NCBI GenBank assembly: GCA_934167225.1
Contig: CAKPLD010000006.1
Coordinates: 1 to 37,864, forward strand
From: an uncultured Clostridia bacterium
GTDB lineage: Bacteria > Bacillota > Clostridia > TANB77 > CAG-508
Reading direction: 5' to 3'
DNA: 37,864 nucleotides
The position numbers and the translations under genes are program-made. This document shows positions 31,901 to 37,864 of this stretch, in pieces. How positions within the stretch are numbered: the stretch's first letter is position 1; every line of letters starts with the position of its first letter. The notes beneath the pieces are model-generated. The model was given only the letters and a program-made list of their open reading frames with translations, made no database searches and was not told the DNA's origin.

Positions 31901-32404
31901 TTATTCATCAAAATAATTACTTACCTCCTGTAAATCCTCAAACCTCTTCTGCCTTAAAATTTCATATGTAATAATTGCAACCGAATTTGATAAATTTAAC
32001 GACCTAAGTGTTGGAAGCATTGGTATCCTTATGGTTTTAGTATTTAAATATTTTTCTAATAACCATTCTGGTAGGCCTTTTGTTTCCTTGCCATATAAAA
32101 CAAATACCTCATCCATATTAGAATAATCAATATCTGTATATTTTGTTTTACCCTTTGTTGTTGCAAAAAACATATTGTTTTCTTCTGGTTTATATTTTTC
32201 TAAAAATTCCTTAAGCGAATTATGTTCTTCAATATCTAGTTTATCCCAATAATCTAGCCCCGCTCTTTTTAAAGATTTTTCATCTAGTTTAAATCCTAAC
32301 GGATGTACTAAGTGTAATTTTGTGCCTGTTATTGCACATGTTCTTGCTATATTTCCTGTATTTTGTGGTATTTCTGGTTCTACCATTACTATGTTTAGTT
32401 TCAT
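31901..32404 (-). CDS. trmL: tRNA (cytidine(34)-2'-O)-methyltransferase
   Basis: SPOUT enzyme that 2'-O-methylates the wobble base of certain tRNA-Leu species. 167 aa, a compact SPOUT fold without an extra domain, as in TrmL: VMVEPEIPQNTGNIARTCA, LHLVHPLGFKLD, LKRAGLDYWD, VLYGKETKGLPEWLL, RIPMLPTLRSLNLSNSVAII. Its start lies 1 nt after the stop of the DUF1016 gene, so it is in the same transcript; AAAGGAGACG precedes it. Confidence 0.94.
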   Translation of the reverse strand: MKLNIVMVEPEIPQNTGNIARTCAITGTKLHLVHPLGFKLDEKSLKRAGLDYWDKLDIEEHNSLKEFLEKYKPEENNMFFATTKGKTKYTDIDYSNMDEVFVLYGKETKGLPEWLLEKYLNTKTIRIPMLPTLRSLNLSNSVAIITYEILRQKRFEDLQEVSNYFDE

Positions 32405-32405
32405 T

Positions 32406-33495
32406 TTAATTCTCGTCTCCTTTTTCGTGTTGCAAATTAAATATTGTTTTTTGACTTTCTATTTCAGCTCTTAACTCTTCTTCTGTTGGCAAATATAATT
32501 TGTATTTTGATGCAAAAAGTTGCTCATTTCCTTTTAAAATAGAGTATTTTGCTATATCTGCATCTGTTTCGGAACAAAGTAAAATGCCTATTGTCGGATT
32601 ATCTTCTTTTGATTTTTTTAGTTCATCATACATCCTGACATACATGTCCATTTGTTCCACATCTTGATGTGTTATTTTTTTAGTTTTTAAATCTATTAGT
32701 ACAAAACATTTTAATATATAATTATAAAATACCAAATCAATAAAATAATCCTCTTTTTCAGTGTGTATATGTTGTTGTCTTGCGACAAATGCATAACCTT
32801 TTCCAAGTTCCATTAAAAATTTTTGAAGATTATTTATTATACTTGTTTCTAAGTCTGTTTCTGTAAAAGTGTTATTTAATGAATATCCTAAAAACTCTGC
32901 AATTACAGGACTTTTTATAAACTCTAATTTATGCATTAAATCATACTTTTTTGTCTTTTCCTTCATTTCTTTTATTACAGGCTCTTTTATTTGTGATTTT
33001 AATAATCTATACTAATATTGTGTATCAATATTTCTTTGTAACATTCTTGTACTCCATGTTTGTTCAATAGCTTCCTTTTCGTACCAATCTCTGGCATTTT
33101 TGTCAAATACTTGTAATAGCGTTCTGTAATGTGTCCAAGACAATGTATTTCCAGATTGTCGACTCAGTGAGTCAACAATTCCGTGGAAAATTTTTGTAAA
33201 AATTTAAAAATCTATATAAGTTGCTTCTGTCAAATCCTTTTCCGTATTCTTTGGTAAGTTCTTTGGACAATTTTTTTATTATTTCTGTACCATATTCTGC
33301 TCTACCTTTTCCTTTTAGCTCTTCCTCCGCAATTCTATAACCAATTAACCAATTTCTCTCTACTAAAGCAATATTAACTGCTTGATAAGCATAATCTTTA
33401 GCAGAATTAATAATAGAACATACATCTTCTAATACATTATCCGTATTTTGGTATTTAATAATCATCGAATTTGTGTTTAATTTTTCTGTTTCCAC
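32406..33495 (-). pseudogene. DUF1016/YhcG-type PDDEXK nuclease gene, broken by a +1 shift at CGG and an in-frame TAG
   Basis: Members are ~350-aa proteins with an N-terminal DUF1016 region and a C-terminal PDDEXK nuclease, often in defence or accessory loci. Piece 1 (33495 to 33172, GTG start) ends RFLNFYKNFP then CGG-AAT-TGT-TGA. Dropping the C of CGG (33183) continues P-G-IVDSLSRQSGNTLSWTHYRTL...MLQRNIDTQY, then an in-frame TAG (about 33012-33014) stands where relatives have Tyr. The frame goes on with YRLLKSQIKEPVI and the nuclease domain (FIDLVFYNYILKCFVLIDLK, ITHQDVEQMDMYVRMYDE, NPTIGILLCSETDADIAKYS) to 32406. Two lesions suggest a pseudogene unless both are recoded. The nuclease part itself is intact. 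Confidence 0.85.
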
Positions 33496-33515
33496 GAAAC
33501 CTCACACCTTCTTTC

Positions 33516-35345
33516 TTATTTTTTCTCCTCATCATCTAATTTTAATACTGATAAAAACGCCTCTTGTGGCATTTCAACTTTTCCAATTTGTCTCATTCTT
33601 GCTTTACCTTTTTTCTGTTTTTCAAGCAATTTTTTCTTTCTTGTAATATCTCCACCATAACATTTTGCAAGTACGTCTTTTCTTAATGCTGATATTGTTT
33701 CTCTTGCAATTATGCTACCACCAACAACCGCTTGAAGTGGTATAGTAAATAAATGTCTTGGTATGACTGTTTTAAGCTTTTCTACCATTTTTCTTCCTCT
33801 TGAATATGCCATATCTTTATGAACTATAAATGATAATGCATCTACTGCCTCTCCATTTACGTGTATATCCAATTTTACAAGTTTGGCCTCTTTATATTCT
33901 TTAAACTCATAGTCAAATGATGCATAACCTTTAGTTTTTGATTTTAAATTATCGAAAAAATCATAAATTATTTCATTTAAAGGCATATCATAGATTAATT
34001 CTACCCTTGTTTCGTCCAGATATTTCATATCAATATAATTTCCACGCCTATTTTGACACATTTCCATTATTCCACCAACATAGTCTTTTGGTGTTAAAAT
34101 TTTGGCTCTTACAATTGGTTCCTCTATAAATGATATTTCACCTTGTGGTGGTAAATCTCCAGGATTATAAATGTCTAAAACTTCTCCGTTTGTTTTATGA
34201 ACTTTATATATAACAGATGGTGCAGTTGTAATTAGTCCTAGGTCAAATTCCCTATCTAATCTTTCTTCTATTATTTCTAAGTGAAGTAGTCCTAAAAATC
34301 CACATCTAAAGCCATAACCTAGAGCTACTGACGTTTCTTGTTCAAATTCTAGTGCTGCATCATTTAATTTTAATTTTTCTAATGCTAATTTCAGTGCTTC
34401 AAACTGACTTCCGTCTATTGGGTAAATTCCACAATATACCATTGGTTGTACTTTTTTGTATCCTTTTAATGGTTCATCTGCCGGATTTTGATTTAATGTA
34501 ATTGTATCTCCAACATGTATTTCAGATAAACTTTTTATACTTGCTGCAATATATCCAACTTCTCCGGCTTTAAGCACATTTCCCGACATATATGAACCAG
34601 GTGCAAAATATCCAAGTTCTGTTACAGTAAAAACTTTATTTGCTTGCATTAATCTTATTTCGTCTCCTACTTTTATAGTTCCATCCATTACTCTTACATA
34701 TGCTACTGCTCCTTTGTAATTGTCGTAATATGAATCAAATATTAGGCACTTTGTTTTTGCTTCTTCATCTCCTTTTGGAGCTGGCAAATCTGTTACTATT
34801 TTTTCTAACACTTCTTCTACATTTAATCCTGTTTTTGCTGATACACATGGACATCCCTCTGCTGGTATTCCTATTATGTCTTCTATTTCTTTTTGCGTTT
34901 CTTCTGGCCTTGAGCTTGGTAAATCTATTTTATTTATTACTGGCAATATTTCTAGGTTGTTGTCTATTGCAAGATATACATTGGCAAGTGTTTGTGCTTC
35001 TACTCCTTGTGTACTGTCTACAATTAGTATTGCTCCATCACATGCTGCTAGACTTCTTGATACCTCGTAGTTAAAATCTACGTGACCTGGTGTATCTATT
35101 AGATTAAATGTGTATTCTTGACCATCTTTTGCTTTGTATTTCATTCTTACAGATTGGGCTTTTATTGTTATTCCTCTTTCTCTTTCTATTTCCATATTAT
35201 CTAAAATTTGGTTTTCCATTTCTCTTTTTGATAATGCTCCTGTAAGCTCTATTAGCCTGTCTGCTAATGTTGATTTTCCGTGGTCTATATGTGCTACTAT
35301 GCTAAAGTTTCTAATATATTTTTGGTATTGATTTTTTTCTTGCAT
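33516..35345 (-). CDS. lepA: Elongation factor 4 (LepA)
   Basis: Ribosome-associated GTPase that acts on stalled or misassembled translation complexes. 609 aa, normal length: G1 AHIDHGKSTLADRL, switch I RERGITIKAQ, G3 DTPGHVDF, G4 INKIDLPS, then domain II, EF-G-like domains III/V and the LepA-specific C-terminus (KAKCYGGDITRKKKLLEKQKKGK-like region near residues 560-585, here LAKCYGGDITRKKKLLEKQ). Start ATG at 35345, with AAAGGAGAAAAG just upstream lying in the tail of a decayed sua5 gene. It precedes the DUF1016 gene by 20 nt. Confidence 0.97.
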   Translation of the reverse strand: MQEKNQYQKYIRNFSIVAHIDHGKSTLADRLIELTGALSKREMENQILDNMEIERERGITIKAQSVRMKYKAKDGQEYTFNLIDTPGHVDFNYEVSRSLAACDGAILIVDSTQGVEAQTLANVYLAIDNNLEILPVINKIDLPSSRPEETQKEIEDIIGIPAEGCPCVSAKTGLNVEEVLEKIVTDLPAPKGDEEAKTKCLIFDSYYDNYKGAVAYVRVMDGTIKVGDEIRLMQANKVFTVTELGYFAPGSYMSGNVLKAGEVGYIAASIKSLSEIHVGDTITLNQNPADEPLKGYKKVQPMVYCGIYPIDGSQFEALKLALEKLKLNDAALEFEQETSVALGYGFRCGFLGLLHLEIIEERLDREFDLGLITTAPSVIYKVHKTNGEVLDIYNPGDLPPQGEISFIEEPIVRAKILTPKDYVGGIMEMCQNRRGNYIDMKYLDETRVELIYDMPLNEIIYDFFDNLKSKTKGYASFDYEFKEYKEAKLVKLDIHVNGEAVDALSFIVHKDMAYSRGRKMVEKLKTVIPRHLFTIPLQAVVGGSIIARETISALRKDVLAKCYGGDITRKKKLLEKQKKGKARMRQIGKVEMPQEAFLSVLKLDDEEKK

Positions 35346-35348
35346 AAA

Positions 35349-35506
35349 TACTTTTCTCCTTTTATCTCTTTTAATTTTGTCTGTGCTATTATAGAATTTA
35401 TACTACCACATATTCCATATACCGTGTCTGTTGGTACACTTATTACTCCATTATTTTTTAGGATGTTTGATTATTCTTTTATTTGATTTTCGTTATATCT
35501 TTTCAT
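35349..35506 (-). pseudogene. Remnant of a Sua5/YrdC/TsaC gene (threonylcarbamoyl-AMP synthase)
   Basis: From an ATG at 35506 the frame reads MKRYNENQIKE, an in-frame TAA, then NILKNNGVISVPTDTVYGIC, the diagnostic N-terminal motif of YrdC-domain tRNA threonylcarbamoyladenosine synthases (VPTDTVYG), then INSIIAQTKLKEIKGEK, where the family continues KIKGR. After this the gene is gone and lepA begins. So only ~45 codons survive, with a nonsense codon. The ribosome binding site of lepA sits in the remnant. A functional copy must lie elsewhere, since the pathway is essential. Confidence 0.75.
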
Positions 35507-35589
35507 TTTGATTTTCCTTCTTTTTATTATTTGGTATTTTATCATATTTTAAGTAGTTTTTCTAGGGGTATTGTAATTTTTGAAGCAAA

Positions 35590-35628
35590 AAAATATGGGA
35601 TCTAATTTAATTTTAGACCCCATATTTT
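35590..35628 (-). terminator. Terminator of the rhodanese gene
   Basis: AAAATATGGG (35590-35599) pairs with CCCATATTTT (35619-35628), with a second inner pairing TCTAA/TTAGA. On the minus strand a run of seven T follows. Confidence 0.82.
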
Positions 35629-35711
35629 ACTATAATTAACATTTTTCTACCTGCACATTTATATCTCGCAAGCAGGATTGCGGTTCACATTTTCTCACCT
35701 ATAAATTTTTA

Positions 35712-36050
35712 CTAGTAATTATCCAATCCCCCATACAAATTCCAAACATTCCTATACCCCAAACATCTAAGCCTCTTATAAGCACTTGTACTTCTAAATC
35801 CACTTGAACAATATACAACAATTTCTTTATTTTTATTAGGTACAATTCTTTCAAAGCTTTCGTTTATCTGATATTCTGGTACATTTATACTTCCCAAAAT
35901 ATGGCTTTCATCATACTCTCTTTTGTTTCTTACATCAATAATTTCAGCACCATTCATTTGTTTTTCCATGAGCTCATCTAAAGTTATATCATAGGGTTCC
36001 ATATGTCTAAACAATTTTCTTTTTAACTTATACCTTATCTCTTCTAACAT
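35712..36050 (-). CDS. Rhodanese-like domain protein
   Basis: 112 aa from the ATG at 36050, which has GGAGG 5 nt upstream; an ATG at 36062 overlaps that ribosome binding site and was rejected. Single rhodanese domain: ITLDELMEKQMNGAEIIDVR, REYDESHILGSINVP, and the active-site loop VVYCSSGFRSTSA with the catalytic Cys, closing with GYRNVWNLYGGL. It carries persulfide or acts in sulfur transfer in the cytoplasm. A basic N-terminal stretch (RYKLKRKLFRH) precedes it. Single gene, own terminator. Confidence 0.9.
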   Translation of the reverse strand: MLEEIRYKLKRKLFRHMEPYDITLDELMEKQMNGAEIIDVRNKREYDESHILGSINVPEYQINESFERIVPNKNKEIVVYCSSGFRSTSAYKRLRCLGYRNVWNLYGGLDNY

Positions 36051-36265
36051 CTTTTCCTCCATATAATACTTTTTATAATATTATATGTTTTAAGTTGTTT
36101 TATCGTTAAAAATACATTTTTGTCGATTTTTTTAGATTAAATGGCTTTATTATCAAATATTGTAAAACTTTATTACAATATCTTTTCAATAAGATTCTTT
36201 TGTTTCAAAATTATTACAATTATGTCTATTTTATTACATTATGTTTAGTTATTTATGTAATCTAT

Positions 36266-36363
36266 TTATCCACAGTACATGTGGATAATGTGGATAACTC
36301 TGTGAATAACTTTAAAATATATAGTTTTAATGTGTAAGTTATTCACAGTTTGCTTGTGGATAA
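36266..36363. other. Cluster of six DnaA boxes (possible replication origin or DnaA-binding cluster)
   Basis: Within 98 nt: TTATCCACA (36266-36274), TGTGGATAA (36280-36288 and 36289-36297, abutting), TGTGAATAA (36301-36309), TTATTCACA (36339-36347) and TGTGGATAA (36355-36363). Four are the perfect consensus TTATCCACA and two are TTATTCACA. The adjacent 36063-36265 stretch is extremely AT-rich and gene-free, as an unwinding element would be. dnaA and dnaN are not in the window. Confidence 0.8.
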
Positions 36364-36387
36364 ATTGTGTATTGAGATATTTTTATT

Positions 36388-37684
36388 TTATATATTTTTA
36401 TGTAACCCTTTTTCTTCTACAAATTGCACAATTCTGTCAATATTCGCTTCTTCATAAGCTGCTTTTTTATTTTTTTCAACATTTACACATAAATCTAGCA
36501 AATTCTCAATTGCTTTTAATTTATTTAGTCTTTCACTTGATATTTCAACATCAGACATATTATTAAAATAGGTTTCTACATCAAATCCAAAAAATTCAAG
36601 TTTTTCTCCATATCTTTTCTTAAGCTTATCTGCAATCTGCATTCCCTCTGGGTCAATATCACCAGAATAATATATTTTAAAACCTGCATTTACAAGTAGA
36701 TCTAGCAAAATTATTCCGGCAAGCTTTACTTGACCATAAGTACAAACCATAGGAAAATCTTTTATTTTGCATTTTTCCGCTACTTCCATAAAAACCGCTG
36801 GATTTTCCATAACAATTACTTTGTTATATTTTCCATTATTTTTTACAGATGTAATGTTAGATAAATTATAAATTGTTAAATATAATGGCTCATTGGCTTC
36901 GCTATAGCCTTTCATTCCGTCATGTTCTTGTCCATTGTCTTTAATTCCCATTATATTTTTACACAAAATCATATTTGAAACATCATCTATAAGTAAATGA
37001 TATTTGTAATACAATTCCGCAAGTTCCTCACTATTCCTTGGGATTTTTCTTCCATCTATATAACTTAAAAGCATTACAAAAATTTTGCCACTTAAATTCT
37101 TTTTATCAAATCCATGTGGATTACTTAAAATTTTGCTTGCAAAAACAGGAATTCTTGTATTTTTGTCTGGTAAATTATTTATACCACTACATGCTTCAAA
37201 CAATGCTTGTTTTAATGTAACTTTATCTCTATTGTAATACTTTTTTAAATTTAAATATTCTGCATTTTTATCATTTATAATTTTCTTCAGATACTCATAT
37301 ACAAAAGTATTTTCTTCTTCTTTTAAAATTTCATTAAAAAATTTTTTTATTTCATCATTATATTTTTGCTTGTTTTCTTTATTGCTTATTATATCTTCCT
37401 CAAAATAATTTTCAATAATTTTTTTAAGATTAATTCCTGCAAACTTAGTATTATCAATTCTTTCCTGAAATTTATTTAAATTTATACTAATAGTATTATT
37501 TTTTGAGTAGTCTTTTTTCATAATTCCTGATAAAGCCTCTTTTTCCACTTTTGTCGGATTATTTATAACTACATTTCCCCCAAATTCTCCGTAAAGATAT
37601 GTATTTATTTTTTATTGCTTTGAATAATCTGTTAAATCCTTGATTTCTTTTAAAATAGATTGTTGCTTCTTCTACTAAATTCAT
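36388..37684 (-). CDS. DUF2399/TIGR02679 protein (Wadjet type III JetD-like), interrupted by +1 frameshift at a CGG codon
   Basis: Family proteins carry a C-terminal TOPRIM-like nuclease domain; in Wadjet type III loci this is JetD, which cuts plasmid DNA extruded by the SMC-like JetC. The first exonic part starts at ATG 37684 (GAAGGG upstream) with MNLVEEATIYFKRNQGFN and RLFKAIKNKYISL, then CGG (37589-37591) after which frame 0 stops. Skipping the C gives L-G-EFGGNVVINNPTKVEKEAL, the family's KY.SLG..GG pattern, and the frame is open to 36388. TOPRIM residues: Glu in VIVMENPAVF, and GDIDPEGMQIAD. An isolated GTG at 37548 would lose the conserved N-terminus. The DnaA-box cluster lies just after its 3' end. 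It is either recoded or damaged. Confidence 0.85.
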
Positions 37685-37708
37685 AGCCATTTCCCTTCTT
37701 TTTATTTT

Positions 37709-37737
37709 AGACGTAGCAACTTTCCGTAACTACGTCT
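37709..37737. terminator. Hairpin between the last two minus-strand genes
   Basis: AGACGTAG (37709-37716) pairs with CTACGTCT (37730-37737). The T-run (ATTTTTTC) is on the plus side; the minus side continues AAAATAAAAAG. As both neighbours are on minus, it may limit antisense transcription or stabilise the upstream mRNA end. Confidence 0.55.
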
Positions 37738-37762
37738 ATTTTTTCTAATTATTCTATATTTT

Positions 37763-37864
37763 TTAAATTATCAACTCTCTTTTCTCCCCATTCCAATGAT
37801 ACCTCATAACAGAAACCACTTTCAAATTAACATCACTAATAAGTTCACAAATAGAAAGACTAGG
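37763..37864 (-). CDS. 3' end of a gene upstream of the jetD-like gene, possibly jetC-like
   Basis: The frame enters from the right edge and gives SLSICELISDVNLKVVSVMR YHWNGEKRELII, stop TAA at 37763-37765. In Wadjet type III loci the gene before the DUF2399 gene usually encodes the large SMC-like ATPase (TIGR02680), so this is a plausible C-terminus, but 33 residues cannot prove it. Confidence 0.5.
   Translation of the reverse strand, partial: PSLSICELISDVNLKVVSVMRYHWNGEKRELII

Noticed and set aside
36388..37548. jetD-like protein starting at GTG 37548
   Set aside because: Conserved family residues and a ribosome-binding site lie further upstream across the CGG shift.
1..37864. tRNA, rRNA, transposase or prophage genes
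   Set aside because: None recognised on either strand while reading the whole window.

Overview
The window looks chromosomal and comes from a very AT-rich Gram-positive bacterium, most likely an uncultured clostridium. Pointers are Gram-positive type LexA, strong AGGAGG ribosome binding sites, a Spo0A-like regulator, a SpoVD/FtsI-type PBP, a sortase, a TSCPD protein and DUF4143 and DUF1016 proteins. Almost every gene lies on the minus strand. No tRNA, rRNA, CRISPR array or insertion sequence was recognised.

Layout. 1-4177: tsf (partial), rpsB, a membrane-anchored unknown and rlmB. 4260-6083: an island of three small, less AT-rich orphan genes, each with its own promoter and/or leader and a strong terminator; two share a 101-nt leader that can hide its own ribosome binding site. 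6140-11201: lysine genes (dapB, HD-domain gene, dapA), mltG, a surface protein and lexA. 11286-15435: a signalling and accessory stretch with an AgrC-like GHKL kinase, two exported zinc-ribbon proteins, a 16-residue Trp-rich peptide, a Spo0A-like response regulator and an XRE regulator. 15534-25565: two flavoproteins, another XRE regulator, sortase, rsmA, yraN, dprA, yifB (comM), a divergent class B PBP and a TSCPD protein. 25634-31578: an unknown, htrA behind TTTTCACA boxes, a candidate small RNA behind a second box pair, two unknowns, a SpoU methyltransferase and an AAA/DUF4143 ATPase. 31579-37864: gene remnants, trmL, a broken DUF1016 nuclease gene, lepA, a rhodanese, a six-box DnaA cluster, a DUF2399/TIGR02679 (Wadjet type III JetD-like) gene and the 3' end of the gene before it.

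Most striking result: in the AT-rich (native-looking) genes I find the codon CGG in frame only three times (yifB, DUF1016 gene, jetD-like gene). At each one the frame breaks, and dropping the C of CGG restores the family protein with a glycine (GGN) at the site. This looks like +1 recoding at a rare or unassigned CGG codon, although triple pseudogenisation or a systematic sequence error is not excluded. The orphan cassettes use CGG as ordinary arginine.

Other unusual signals: apparent AUU and AUA start codons preceded by good ribosome binding sites, a CssR-like regulon with a possible small RNA, and a DnaA-box cluster away from dnaA. All calls come from reading the sequence; no database search was run.
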